From the NCBI GenBank assembly GCA_944343275.1, contig CALVMH010000001.1, forward strand, positions 61,433-125,432: a stretch of DNA of 64,000 nt, given 5' to 3'. The notes under the pieces are model-generated. The model saw only the letters and a program-made list of their open reading frames with translations. It did no database searches and was not told the DNA's origin. Shown here one piece after another: positions 15,005 through 23,968 of this stretch. The DNA comes from an uncultured Clostridia bacterium. GTDB taxonomy: Bacteria; Bacillota; Clostridia; Christensenellales; Borkfalkiaceae. The stretch's first letter is position 1. Each line of letters starts with the position of its first letter. The translations under genes were made by a program, and so were the position numbers.

Positions 15005-17271
15005 AGGTCACGGTCGCGGCAAACTGCGGATTCTGTACGGGCGTGCGCAAAGCGGTGGAGACGGCGATGAGCGTCCCCCCGGAAAACACCTATGTGCTCG
15101 GAGAACTCATTCACAATGAGGACGTTACGCGGCGCATTTGTGCGCGCGGGGTGGAAACGGTGCAGCAGCCCGAAGATGTTCCGGACGGGGCAACGCTGCT
15201 CATCCGCTCCCACGGCGCGGCAAAGGCGGTGTATGAACGGTGTGCGCGCAAACACCTTCATGTCATCGACTGCACCTGTGCCTTCGTGCGCAAGGCGCAG
15301 CGCATCGTCGAACGCGCGTCTGCGGCGGGGAAGACGGTGGTGATCGCGGGGCTTGCGGAGCATCCGGAAGTGGCGGGACTGGTCGGCTGGGCTTGCGGAG
15401 AGGTTTACGTCGTCGCTTCCGAAGAGGAAGATTTTTCGCCGCTTGCGGGAAAAGACGTCGCGCTGCTCTCGCAAACCACCTTTTCCGTGCAAAGATTTTC
15501 GAAAATCGCAGAAAATCTTCAAAAAGTATGTCCAAAAACAGTTGAGATTTTCAAGACAATTTGTTATACTACTGTAAGCAGGCAGAGAGCTGTTGCGCGC
15601 CTTGCGCGGGAATCGGACGCGATGCTCGTCATCGGCGGACTGAACAGCAGCAATACCAACAAGCTTGCGGAGATCGCGGAGCAGTTCTGCGGCAGGGTAT
15701 ACCGGCTCGGAAATGCGGAAGCGTTCGACTACGAAAAAGTTAAATTTTGTAAAAGGGTCGGCATTGTAGCGGGAGCGAGCACTCCCGATTGGCAGACCTC
15801 GGAGGTTCTCAAAAAGATGGCAGAAAACAACGCGGAAGTACAGGTGGAGACGCAGGTCTCCGAGGAGACGGTCCCCGTCGCAGAGGAACAGGCAACGCCG
15901 GTTGCCGAGACTGCACCCGCACCGGAGGCGGCTGAGGCAGCTGCCGAGACCGCAGCCGAAGCTGTTTCCGGGCAGACGGAAGAGGCGTCCGCACCGGAGG
16001 CTCCCGCAGAAACGTCCGCAATGGCAGCCGCCATGGCGGAAATGGACAAGAGCGCACATTATAAAAGAGGTCAGCTCCTGACCGTGAAGATCGTCTCCGC
16101 GACGGATGAGGGCATCTATGTGTCCGGGTCCGGGAAGGCGGACATCCTCATTGAAAAAGCGGAGCTGGACTGCGACGAATACAGCCGTGAAGCGTATGCG
16201 GCAAAGATCGGGGAGAATATGGACGTGATGGTCGTCGATGCAAAGGCGCCCGTCAAACTTTCCGAAAAGCAAGTCCGCAAGATCAAAGAGGAGGAGGCGC
16301 TCCTCAAAGATATCGAGGAAGGAAAGGAGTTCAGCGTTGTCTGCACCGGGTTCAACAAGGGCGGTCTTACGTCGGAACTCGGCACCTATTCCGTGTTTGT
16401 GCCTGCCCGCGAGATCCGTTCCGGCTATGTGCGCGAACTCGACAAGATGGTCGGTAAAAAACTGCGCCTCAAAATGCTGGAGATCCGCCGCGAAAGACGG
16501 AAGGAGATCATTGCTTCTCAGCGCGTCATCCTTGAAGCAGAGAAGGCTGCGCGCGATGCCGCAAAGGCGGAGCGTGAAGCGGCGTTCTTTGATTCCATTC
16601 AGGTGGGCGACGTCGTCGAAGGCAAGGTGGAGCGCGTCACCTCGTTCGGTGCGTTCGTCTCCGTCAACGGGTTCGATTGCCTGGCGCACATCTCCGATCT
16701 GTCCTGGACGGGCGTCAAGGAAGTGACGGACGTTCTTGAGATCGGCAAGCGCTATCAGTTCAAAGTTCTCAAGATCGACCGTGAGAACAAGAAGGTCTCC
16801 ATCGGCTACAAGCAGTTGCAGCCCCGTCCTTGGGACACCGCGGCAGAGCGCTATGCCGAGGGTGACATCGTTCACGGCAAGGTCGTCCGCATCGTCCCGT
16901 TCGGCGCGTTTGTTGAACTTGAAAAGGGGATCGACGGGCTTGTTCATGTCTCTCAGATCACGCATGAGTGGCTGGAAAATCCCACGTCTGCGCTGACCAT
17001 CGGGCAGGAAGTGGATGCAAAGGTGCTGGCTTTCGATCCCGAAGCGCATAAGATCACGCTTTCCATCAAGGCGCTGCAGCCCCGTCCTTGGGATGAGCAT
17101 GCCGAGCGCGACGAAGAAGAAGTGCGCGAAAAGCGTCCTCGCAACCGCAACAAAGGCAGCCGCCGCACGGCAAGTGACTATGCCGACGAAGCGGAATACA
17201 GGGAATGGAGCGAAGGCGGTTTCGGCGGCGCGTCCATTGCCGATCTGCTCGGCAGCGACGAAACCAAATAA
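15001..17271 (+). CDS. ispH: Bifunctional HMBPP reductase (IspH) / S1-domain RNA-binding protein
   Basis: 756 residues. Residues 1 to about 272 are IspH (LytB), the [4Fe-4S] enzyme that makes isopentenyl and dimethylallyl diphosphate from HMBPP; Cys12 (GFCTGV), a Cys near 95 (DCTC) and FKTICYTTVSRQ supply the cluster ligands. An Ala/Glu/Pro-rich linker spans about 275-350. Four S1 repeats follow, the last two being canonical (FGAFV...GLAHIS-type). IspH-S1 fusions are known in Clostridia and presumably supply ribosomal protein S1-like function. It ends the cmk cluster before a strong terminator. dxs and ispA of the same isoprenoid route are at 50.5-53 kb. Confidence 0.95.
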   Translation: MKVTVAANCGFCTGVRKAVETAMSVPPENTYVLGELIHNEDVTRRICARGVETVQQPEDVPDGATLLIRSHGAAKAVYERCARKHLHVIDCTCAFVRKAQRIVERASAAGKTVVIAGLAEHPEVAGLVGWACGEVYVVASEEEDFSPLAGKDVALLSQTTFSVQRFSKIAENLQKVCPKTVEIFKTICYTTVSRQRAVARLARESDAMLVIGGLNSSNTNKLAEIAEQFCGRVYRLGNAEAFDYEKVKFCKRVGIVAGASTPDWQTSEVLKKMAENNAEVQVETQVSEETVPVAEEQATPVAETAPAPEAAEAAAETAAEAVSGQTEEASAPEAPAETSAMAAAMAEMDKSAHYKRGQLLTVKIVSATDEGIYVSGSGKADILIEKAELDCDEYSREAYAAKIGENMDVMVVDAKAPVKLSEKQVRKIKEEEALLKDIEEGKEFSVVCTGFNKGGLTSELGTYSVFVPAREIRSGYVRELDKMVGKKLRLKMLEIRRERRKEIIASQRVILEAEKAARDAAKAEREAAFFDSIQVGDVVEGKVERVTSFGAFVSVNGFDCLAHISDLSWTGVKEVTDVLEIGKRYQFKVLKIDRENKKVSIGYKQLQPRPWDTAAERYAEGDIVHGKVVRIVPFGAFVELEKGIDGLVHVSQITHEWLENPTSALTIGQEVDAKVLAFDPEAHKITLSIKALQPRPWDEHAERDEEEVREKRPRNRNKGSRRTASDYADEAEYREWSEGGFGGASIADLLGSDETK

Positions 17272-17286
17272 ATCTTATAAATGTGC

Positions 17287-17315
17287 AAAAAACCCGCTTA
17301 AAAGCGGGTTTTTTT
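17287..17315 (+). terminator. Intrinsic terminator after ispH-S1
   Basis: AACCCGCTT pairs with AAGCGGGTT, followed by a run of T. Confidence 0.9.
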
Positions 17316-17358
17316 GTTTATATATGCTATGAATATTGCAAGAATAAGGAGCATTACA

Positions 17359-19167
17359 ATGGAAAAGCAGGGTAATATCCGCATCGCAAGCGAAAACATG
17401 ATGCCCATCATCAAGAAGTGGCTGTATTCGGAAAAGGATATCTTTTTGCGCGAGATCGTTGCCAACGCGCAGGATGCCATCACAAAGCATAAAAAGCTCA
17501 GCGACCTCGGCGAGACTGCCGCAGAAGAGCATTACAAAGTCACCGTCACGACGGATGCCAAGGCGGGAACGCTGACCGTAGAGGACAACGGCATCGGCAT
17601 GACGGAGGAAGAGGTCGAAAAGTACATCACGCAGATCGCCTTCTCCGGCGCCGCCGACTTCGTCGATAAATATGAAAAAGCGGGCGGCGACGGCATCATC
17701 GGGCATTTCGGGCTCGGTTTTTATTCCGCCTATATGGTTTCGGAGAGCATCGAGATCTTTACGAAGTCTTATCGGGCGGACGCCAAGGGCGTGCATTGGG
17801 CGTCGGACGGCAATTCGACGTACACGATCGGAGACTGCGACAGGGAAGCGCGCGGGACGAAGATCGTAATGCACATTGCGGCGGATGAAAAAGAGTTCCT
17901 GAAATCCGCCAGGATCCGTGAACTGCTGCACAAATACTGTTCGTTCATGCCCTACGAAATTTATCTCGATCCGACGGGCAAAGACGATAAACCCGTCAAC
18001 ACGACGCATCCGCTCTACTTGAAGCAGCCCAAGGAATGCACGGACGAGGAATACAAGACATTCTACCGCGAGACGTTCTCCGATTTCAACGAGCCGCTCT
18101 TCTGGATCCATCTCAATATGGAGTATCCCTTCCGCTTAAAGGGCATTCTCTATTTCCCCAAGGTAAAGAAGCAGGTGGAGCTGGAACGGGGGAAGGTTAA
18201 GCTGTACTGCAATCAGGTGTATATTGCAGACAACATCAAGGAAGTCATTCCGGAGTTTCTGATGCTTCTGAACGGCGTCATCGACTGCCCGGACATTCCG
18301 CTCAACGTGTCGCGTTCTTTCCTGCAAAACGACAGACAGGTGCAAAAGATCGCGGCGCACATCACCAAGAAAGTGGCAGACAAGCTCATTGAACTTTACA
18401 AAAACGATAAGCCGCGCTATGAAAGCTGCTGGGGCGATCTTGCCAACTTTGTCAAATTCGGCTGCCTGAAAGATGAAGCGTTCTACAAGCGCGTGGAAGA
18501 CATCATCATCTATAAGAACCTTGCGGGCGAATTACGTCCTGTCAGTTCCTTCTACGGAGAAGCAGTTTCCGAAGAGGACGCCAAGAACGGAAAGGAGCCG
18601 CAGGCAGTCTATTATGTTTCCGATGAAAACAAACAGGCGCAGTACATCAAAATGTTCAAAGATGCAGGATTGGATGCCATCTACTGCGATACCTATATCG
18701 ACCCGCATTTTTTGAGTTTCCTTGAATATAAAAACCACGCCCGCGTGCGCTTTTTGCGCATTGACGCCGATGTGGACGGCGCGCTCAAAGAGGACGGAGC
18801 AGAGGATGCGGACCTGAAAGGGGTCTTTGAAAAGGTGCTGGAAGGCAAGCATGTGAGCGTCCGGACGGAAAAGCTCAAGGACGCGAACGTCCCCGCCATC
18901 GTCAACGTTTCGGAATTTGCCCGCCGTCTGAGCGAGATGCACACCTTCTACGGCATGGGAGAATCTCCTGCCGACATCACGCTCGTCGTGAACACGGCAA
19001 ACGGCGCGGTGCAGGTGCTCAAAGATGCGCCGGAAGAGGCACGTTCCAAGGCGGCGATGCAGGTCTATTATCTTGCGCTGATGAACTATCGGCCCTTAAA
19101 GCCGGAAGAACTTTCCGAGTTTGTGTCCGTCAATGCGCTGCTTCTTGAAAACTATTTGAAAAAATAA
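17359..19167 (+). CDS. htpG: Hsp90-family molecular chaperone HtpG
   Basis: 602 residues, normal for bacterial Hsp90. Start ATG 17359 has AAGGAG upstream; 15 in-frame upstream residues overlap the terminator and are rejected. The GHKL ATPase domain shows EIVANAQDA (N-box; the usual Ser before Asp is Gln here), DNGIGM and GHFGLGFYSAYMV. The middle domain has NVSRSFLQND. It is an ATP-dependent cytoplasmic chaperone. It stands as a single gene between terminator and promoter signals. Confidence 0.95.
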   Translation: MEKQGNIRIASENMMPIIKKWLYSEKDIFLREIVANAQDAITKHKKLSDLGETAAEEHYKVTVTTDAKAGTLTVEDNGIGMTEEEVEKYITQIAFSGAADFVDKYEKAGGDGIIGHFGLGFYSAYMVSESIEIFTKSYRADAKGVHWASDGNSTYTIGDCDREARGTKIVMHIAADEKEFLKSARIRELLHKYCSFMPYEIYLDPTGKDDKPVNTTHPLYLKQPKECTDEEYKTFYRETFSDFNEPLFWIHLNMEYPFRLKGILYFPKVKKQVELERGKVKLYCNQVYIADNIKEVIPEFLMLLNGVIDCPDIPLNVSRSFLQNDRQVQKIAAHITKKVADKLIELYKNDKPRYESCWGDLANFVKFGCLKDEAFYKRVEDIIIYKNLAGELRPVSSFYGEAVSEEDAKNGKEPQAVYYVSDENKQAQYIKMFKDAGLDAIYCDTYIDPHFLSFLEYKNHARVRFLRIDADVDGALKEDGAEDADLKGVFEKVLEGKHVSVRTEKLKDANVPAIVNVSEFARRLSEMHTFYGMGESPADITLVVNTANGAVQVLKDAPEEARSKAAMQVYYLALMNYRPLKPEELSEFVSVNALLLENYLKK

Positions 19168-19189
19168 GCAAATATTTCCCGAAGGGGTC

Positions 19190-19218
19190 TTGACAAGCGC
19201 GCCGCAGGAGAGTATAAT
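19190..19218 (+). promoter_or_regulatory. Sigma-A promoter of the cold-shock gene
   Basis: TTGACA (19190-19195), 17 bp, TATAAT (19213-19218): consensus. The transcript would carry a leader of about 73 nt, long enough for a cold-responsive structure as in other csp genes. Confidence 0.85.
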
Positions 19219-19297
19219 ATTTTATGGCGTGGATAAGTAATGACTCGTGACGCTTCGGTGCGTTCGTTGTGACAGCGCGCCGACAGGAGGTAACTAT

Positions 19298-19510
19298 ATG
19301 AACGGAACTGTAAAGTGGTTCAACGACGGAAAGGGATATGGCTTCATCGCAAACGATGAGGGCGGCGACGACGTGTTCGTCCATTTCTCTGCGATCCAGA
19401 CAGAGGGCTTCCGCACGTTGAAGGAAGGGCAGAAGGTCACATTCGAGACCGAGCCCGATCCCAAGGACAGCGGCAAGTTGCGTGCAGTCAATGTCGTGCC
19501 CGTGTCCTGA
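19298..19510 (+). CDS. cspA: Cold-shock domain protein
   Basis: 70 residues, a single cold-shock domain that binds single-stranded RNA and DNA. RNP1 is KGYGFIA and RNP2 is VFVHFSAI, both intact; [15 protein letters not shown] is the classic start. AGGAGG precedes ATG 19298. It has its own consensus promoter and terminator, so it is a single-gene unit. Confidence 0.96.
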   Translation: MNGTVKWFNDGKGYGFIANDEGGDDVFVHFSAIQTEGFRTLKEGQKVTFETEPDPKDSGKLRAVNVVPVS

Positions 19511-19525
19511 GACAAGAAAGCAAGC

Positions 19526-19554
19526 AAAAAGCGCACCCGACGGGTGCGCTTTTT
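19526..19554. terminator. Bidirectional intrinsic terminator between csp and spoVG
   Basis: AAAAAGCGCACCC pairs with GGGTGCGCTTTTT, giving T tracts on both strands. It serves the convergent cspA (+) and spoVG (-). Confidence 0.9.
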
Positions 19555-19579
19555 CATATCCGTATCAGATCGCGGCGCG

Positions 19580-19876
19580 TCAGGCTTCCGCCGCCGCTTG
19601 TTCTGCGCCGTCGTTTTCCGCCAAAAAGCGATCGTATGCGGAAAGGACGATCTCCTGAAACATCTGCCGCGTTTCGGAGTTGAGCGGATGGGCAATGTCT
19701 TTATATTTTCCGTCCGCAGTCTTGCGGCTGGGCATGGCGATCGTAAAACCGTCGTCGCGCTCGAATATTTTGATGTCGTGCACCACGAAACAGTTGTCAA
19801 TGGTCAGCGATACCACTGCCTTCAATTTGCTCTCCGGATTGCGGATCTCTCGGATGCGTACATCATCGATTTTCAT
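19580..19876 (-). CDS. spoVG: Septation/sporulation regulator SpoVG
   Basis: 98 residues. MKIDDVRIREI, the central LTIDNCFVVHDIKIF and GFTIAMPSRKTADGKYKDIAHPLNSETR are the diagnostic SpoVG blocks. SpoVG is a small nucleic-acid-binding regulator affecting septation and sporulation in Firmicutes. CAGGGGGA lies ahead of ATG 19876. It is transcribed divergently from murC from a promoter that shares its -35 hexamer. In Bacillus spoVG lies near purR/glmU; here it is next to murC. Confidence 0.95.
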   Translation of the reverse strand: MKIDDVRIREIRNPESKLKAVVSLTIDNCFVVHDIKIFERDDGFTIAMPSRKTADGKYKDIAHPLNSETRQMFQEIVLSAYDRFLAENDGAEQAAAEA

Positions 19877-19921
19877 GTGCGTTTCCCCCTGAAAAAAAAT
19901 TACCCCCCTGTTGTGTTCACT

Positions 19922-19973
19922 ATCTTATCACAAAACAGGACGCTTTGCAAGAGGTTTTTCCAAATTTTATCAA
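19922..19973. promoter_or_regulatory. Back-to-back promoters of spoVG and murC sharing one -35 hexamer
   Basis: The self-complementary TTGCAA at 19945-19950 serves both strands. On + it is followed by 17 bp and TATCAA (19968-19973). On - it is followed by 17 bp and TAAGAT (19927-19922). The geometry is symmetric. Confidence 0.65.
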
Positions 19974-20033
19974 TTTATTTTGAAAACATACGCTATGTGC
20001 ACCCGTTCGGACGGCGTTTGCATACGATGCGGT

Positions 20034-21365
20034 ATGCCTTTCTTTTCGGAAGCCCGTGCGCAGGGTGTGTATTTTGTCGGCATCGGCGGCGTCAGCATGA
20101 GCGCGCTTGCCTGTCTTTTGCATGACCGCGGAGTGCCTGTCCGCGGCTGCGATGCGCGTGCGGGCGCATTCACCCGCATGCTGTGCGCGAGAAATATCCC
20201 CGTCGCCATAGGTGAGGAGGCGGAGCCTGTGCGTGAAGGGATCGTTGTCTATACGGAGGCGATCGACAGGCATGCGGATTTGCTTGAACGGGCACGCGCA
20301 CAGGGGAAACGCATTCTGACGCGGGCACAGCTTTTGGGACTGATCGCAGAGACCTATCCGCGCGTGCTGGCTGTTGCGGGGTGTCACGGCAAGACGTCGG
20401 CGACCTGCATGCTCGCGCACGTTCTGTTCGGCGCCGGCTTGCCCGTCACCTGTCATATCGGCGGGGAAGATTCGGATTTCGGCAATTATCGCGCGGCAGG
20501 CGACGGATATTTTCTGACGGAGGCGTGTGAATTCCGGCGCAGCTTTTTAACGCTGCACGGCGAAGTCGCGGTCGTGCTCAATACCGACCTCGATCATACC
20601 GACTGTTATAAGAACGCGGAAGAACTTCTGGACGCATACCGGCAGTTTGCCGCATCTGCAAAATATGCCGTCGTGAATGCAGACGATGAACATGCCGTCG
20701 CCATTCCCCACACGCTTTCGTTCGGCTTGCATGCAGGCGACGTGCGTGCCCTGCGCCTTTGTGCGGACGGGGAGCGGTACAGTTTCACCGTGACCGAACG
20801 CGGCATTCCGACGGTACGCGTCAAGCTGCGGGTGCTCGGCAGGGTCCAGGTCCTGAATGCGCTTGCCGCATACTGCGCTGCACGGCTTGCGGGCGTCTCC
20901 GCACAGCAGATCGCGGCGGGGCTTACCGCGTTCCGCGGAGTAAAGCGCAGATTTGAGCGGGTCGGAACGCTTGCCGGCGTCCCCGTCGTCTGCGACTATG
21001 CCCATCATCCCGCAGAGATCGCCGCCGCACTCTCCACGGCGGAGGGGCTGTGCGACGGAACGGTGCGCGTCGTCTTTCAGCCGCATACCTATACACGCAC
21101 GCGCGATCTGATGACGGATTTCGTGCGCGTCTTGAAGCGTGCGGAGTCGCCCGTCATTTACAGGACGTATGCCGCGCGCGAACCCTTTGCGTTTGAGGGG
21201 AGTGCTCCCGCGCTCGTCAGCCGCATTCCCGAGGCGCTGTATGTACAGACGCCGCCCGATCTCAGGCGGCGTCTTGTGCAAATGTGTCAGGAGGGGGACC
21301 TCATTCTTGTGCTCGGCGCAGGGGATATCGACGGCATTGTCCGCGGCATGTTGGACGGCGCATGA
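20034..21365 (+). CDS. murC: UDP-N-acetylmuramate--L-alanine ligase
   Basis: 443 residues from ATG 20034, chosen because MPFFSEARAQGVYFVGIGGVSMSAL is the normal MurC start; earlier in-frame ATGs at 19995 and 19911 are possible but less family-like, and no strong ribosome site distinguishes them. MurC adds L-Ala to UDP-MurNAc in peptidoglycan synthesis. The Mur-ligase P-loop is GCHGKTSAT, and DHTDCY and YAHHPAEI (catalytic His) are present. The usual EADEYDRSF reads EACEFRRSF. The stop is directly adjacent to the convergent DUF815 gene's stop, with no terminator between them. Confidence 0.93.
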   Translation: MPFFSEARAQGVYFVGIGGVSMSALACLLHDRGVPVRGCDARAGAFTRMLCARNIPVAIGEEAEPVREGIVVYTEAIDRHADLLERARAQGKRILTRAQLLGLIAETYPRVLAVAGCHGKTSATCMLAHVLFGAGLPVTCHIGGEDSDFGNYRAAGDGYFLTEACEFRRSFLTLHGEVAVVLNTDLDHTDCYKNAEELLDAYRQFAASAKYAVVNADDEHAVAIPHTLSFGLHAGDVRALRLCADGERYSFTVTERGIPTVRVKLRVLGRVQVLNALAAYCAARLAGVSAQQIAAGLTAFRGVKRRFERVGTLAGVPVVCDYAHHPAEIAAALSTAEGLCDGTVRVVFQPHTYTRTRDLMTDFVRVLKRAESPVIYRTYAAREPFAFEGSAPALVSRIPEALYVQTPPDLRRRLVQMCQEGDLILVLGAGDIDGIVRGMLDGA

Positions 21366-22499
21366 TCAGAAGGTGACGGGTGCGCCTTTTTGTTCGCAGG
21401 CATAGACGTAATCGGCGAACTGCCTTGCGCGGCGGGGAGAGCGGCCTCCCCGTTCGAGCGCCCAGCGTTCCGCAAGCATGCCGAGCGTCTCTTTGTCCGT
21501 GCGGATGCCGAGATCGTCTGCGAGCGCGTTTACGATGGCGAGATACTCCTTCTTCCCCGTCGATGCAAAGAGGACGGTGATGCCGAAGCGGTCGGAAAGG
21601 GATAGCAGTTCCTCTTCACTGTCTCCCGCATGGACGCTGTTGCGGCGCGTCTCAAAACTTTCCTCCACGATATGGCGGCGGTTGCTGGTCGCCACGATCA
21701 TCACGTTCCCCGCGTGTCCCTCCATGCTTCCCTGCAGAGCTGCCTTTAACGTGGAGACGCGGTCGTCGTCCTCACGCAGGGAGAAATCGTCGATGAACAC
21801 GACAAATTTCATGGGAAGGGGCGCAAGCGCGGCGCGCAGGGCGGGCAGGGAGAGGATGTTCTCCTTGTCGATCTCCACAAGGCGGAGTTTGCGTTCCGCA
21901 AACAGGTTGACCATTGCGTGGACGGTGGAAGATTTTCCTGTCCCGCGGTCGCCGTAGAGCAGCATGTCCGAATAGGGCAGCCCGCGCACAAAATTTTCAA
22001 AATTGTCGCGGACGGCAGTCTTTTCTTCCGTATATCCTTTGAGATCGGACAAGGTCACGGCGGAAGGGGTCAGGATGGGCTGCAACCCGCCTTGCGCATA
22101 ACGGAACGCCGTATGTGCAAGGTAGATGCCGCATCCGTGTTCCGCATAATAGCGTTTGAGCCGTGCGGCACATGTTTTGCCGTTGCCTGCAAACAGGGCG
22201 GGCGTCTTTCCCGCGCGGCAGCCTTCCGGAAGCCGCGTCAGGGCGTCTGCGATGCAGTCAACGTCCTCCGAAAATGCCTTCCGGACAAGCGCGGAAGGCG
22301 TTTTTCCAGCCGCACAGGTGCGGGAAAAGGCGTTATCGTCGCACCTGACGGCATCGAACAGATACGCCGCTACGCGTTCTTCTGCACCGCATCGGTAGCA
22401 GCGGCGCAAAAATTCCGTTTCGTTACCGGCCGCAAGCGCAGCAATGAGCGGATCGGAGAGGAGACCGTATAAGATTTTCATAGAGTGCAGCTCGGACAT
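21366..22499 (-). CDS. DUF815-family AAA ATPase
   Basis: 377 residues. The C-terminal two thirds is a DUF815 P-loop ATPase: Walker A LLYGDRGTGKSSTVHA, Walker B KFVVFIDDFSL, sensor IVATSNRRHI and an arginine-finger-like ERGGRSPRRARQFADY. The N-terminal part is a helical, Cys/Arg-rich region. Function is unknown beyond ATP-driven remodelling of a partner. It has a promoter of its own at 22527-22555 and GGAG ahead of the start. Its stop codon abuts that of murC on the other strand. Confidence 0.88.
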   Translation of the reverse strand: MSELHSMKILYGLLSDPLIAALAAGNETEFLRRCYRCGAEERVAAYLFDAVRCDDNAFSRTCAAGKTPSALVRKAFSEDVDCIADALTRLPEGCRAGKTPALFAGNGKTCAARLKRYYAEHGCGIYLAHTAFRYAQGGLQPILTPSAVTLSDLKGYTEEKTAVRDNFENFVRGLPYSDMLLYGDRGTGKSSTVHAMVNLFAERKLRLVEIDKENILSLPALRAALAPLPMKFVVFIDDFSLREDDDRVSTLKAALQGSMEGHAGNVMIVATSNRRHIVEESFETRRNSVHAGDSEEELLSLSDRFGITVLFASTGKKEYLAIVNALADDLGIRTDKETLGMLAERWALERGGRSPRRARQFADYVYACEQKGAPVTF

Positions 22500-22526
22500 T
22501 GCAATGGCTCCGTCATGTTTTGCATT

Positions 22527-22555
22527 ATCATAGCATATATGCGCGGAAAATGCAA
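22527..22555 (-). promoter_or_regulatory. Promoter of the DUF815 gene
   Basis: On the - strand: TTGCAT (22555-22550), 17 bp, TATGAT (22532-22527), 27 bases before the start codon. Confidence 0.75.
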
Positions 22556-22647
22556 CCGCTGCGGGGGCTTACGGGCATTATCGGTGAAACCGAAAGCGGC
22601 AATCGGGGATTTTGCGGGGATTTTGCCGAAAAAATACTGCCGAACGC

Positions 22648-22677
22648 TTGACGGAAGCGGGGCGTCAGGCGTATAAT
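22648..22677 (+). promoter_or_regulatory. Promoter of ilvC
   Basis: TTGACG (22648-22653), 18 bp, TATAAT (22672-22677). An ATG at 22679 is one base downstream and cannot be the start; ATG 22712 with GGAGGAA is. No T-box structure was seen in the short leader. Confidence 0.8.
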
Positions 22678-22711
22678 TATGAAAAAGCAAAGTTTACGGA
22701 GGAACATCGTC

Positions 22712-23761
22712 ATGGCACATAAGATCTACGATCCGGAAACGCAGGAAGCGCGCATCTTCCACGAGGCGGACTGCGATTTGAAGCGTCTCAAAAATAAGAC
22801 GGTCGCCGTCATCGGCTTCGGCAGCCAGGGACACGCGCATGCGCTCAACCTGAAAGACAGCGGCGTCAATGTCATTATCGGTCTCAACAAGGGCGGCAGA
22901 ACGTGGCCCATCGCGGAAAAGGCGGGTTTCAAGGTCTACCCCGTCAAAGAAGCGGCGGAAAAAGCGGACATCATCATGATGCTTACGCCCGACGAAAAGA
23001 TGGCGGATATCTATAAAGAGAATGTCGCGCCCGTTCTTACAGAGGGCAAATACCTTGCCTTTGCGCATGGCTTCAACATCCACTTCAAACAGATCGTTCC
23101 GCCCGCGAACGTCAACGTGTTCATGATCGCGCCCAAGGGACCCGGTCACACGGTGCGCAGCGAGTATGTCGAAGGGCACGGCGTTCCCGATCTCGTTGCC
23201 GTCTATCAGGATCCTTCGGGCGATACGATGGATGTGGCGCTCGCTTATGCGCTCGGCATCGGCGGTGCGCGCGCAGGCGTCCTCGAAACGACCTTCAAGT
23301 GCGAAACGGAAACCGACCTCTTCGGGGAGCAAGCTGTTCTGTGCGGCGGCGTGACGGCGCTCATGAAGGCGGGCTTCGAGACGCTCGTCGAAGCCGGCTA
23401 CGATCCCCGCAACGCGTATTTCGAATGCATTCACGAGATGAAGCTCATCGTTGATCTGATCTATAACGGCGGATTCAAAAAGATGCGCTATTCCATTTCC
23501 GATACGGCGGAGTTTGGCGATTACGAGACGGGAAAGCGCCTTATCACCGACGAGACCAAGAAGGAGATGAAGAAGGTGCTCGCCGAGATCCAGGACGGGA
23601 CGTTCGCCTCCAAGTGGATCTCCGAGAACAAGAGCGGCGGAAGGGCGCACTTCAATGCCTGCCGCGAAAAAGAGGCTGCGCACATGCTGGAAAAGGTCGG
23701 CGAAGAGCTGCGCGAGCTGTACGCATGGAACAAGGAAGACAAATACAGCGAGACGAAGTAA
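22712..23761 (+). CDS. ilvC: Ketol-acid reductoisomerase
   Basis: 349 residues, class I length. It catalyses the second common step of valine, leucine and isoleucine synthesis with NAD(P)H and magnesium. [22 protein letters not shown] is the dinucleotide fold, [10 protein letters not shown] follows, and the knotted C-terminal domain has [12 protein letters not shown] and [18 protein letters not shown] with the magnesium-binding acids. It is a lone gene with its own promoter and terminator; other ilv or leu genes are absent from the window. Confidence 0.97.
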   Translation: MAHKIYDPETQEARIFHEADCDLKRLKNKTVAVIGFGSQGHAHALNLKDSGVNVIIGLNKGGRTWPIAEKAGFKVYPVKEAAEKADIIMMLTPDEKMADIYKENVAPVLTEGKYLAFAHGFNIHFKQIVPPANVNVFMIAPKGPGHTVRSEYVEGHGVPDLVAVYQDPSGDTMDVALAYALGIGGARAGVLETTFKCETETDLFGEQAVLCGGVTALMKAGFETLVEAGYDPRNAYFECIHEMKLIVDLIYNGGFKKMRYSISDTAEFGDYETGKRLITDETKKEMKKVLAEIQDGTFASKWISENKSGGRAHFNACREKEAAHMLEKVGEELRELYAWNKEDKYSETK

Positions 23762-23769
23762 ACGATTTT

Positions 23770-23800
23770 CCCCTCGGCTGCCGCCGAGGGGACTTCTTTT
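23770..23800 (+). terminator. Intrinsic terminator of ilvC
   Basis: CCCCTCGGC pairs with GCCGAGGGG around a 4-base loop, followed by a T-rich tail. Confidence 0.8.
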
Positions 23801-23866
23801 CGCGCCGAAATATGCCTTCCGCAAAAAATTTTTTGCAAAAAAACGCTAAAAATTGCAAATTGGGTA

Positions 23867-23895
23867 TTGAAACCCGCCGCAAAATATAGTATAAT
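23867..23895 (+). promoter_or_regulatory. Promoter of the glycogen operon
   Basis: TTGAAA (23867-23872), 17 bp, TATAAT (23890-23895), about 73 bp ahead of glgB. Confidence 0.75.
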
Positions 23896-23968
23896 AAGAA
23901 CAGTGCAAGGCGATATCTGCCGTTTTGCGCCAAAATACGGGGGACGACCTGTTTCGGAAGGAGTGGAC

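Noticed and set aside
23821-23836. Perfect palindrome GCAAAAAATTTTTTGC after ilvC
   Set aside because: An A/T-run palindrome of this sort is expected in AT-rich intergenic DNA. A better GC-rich terminator is already present, and it shows no relation to other sites.
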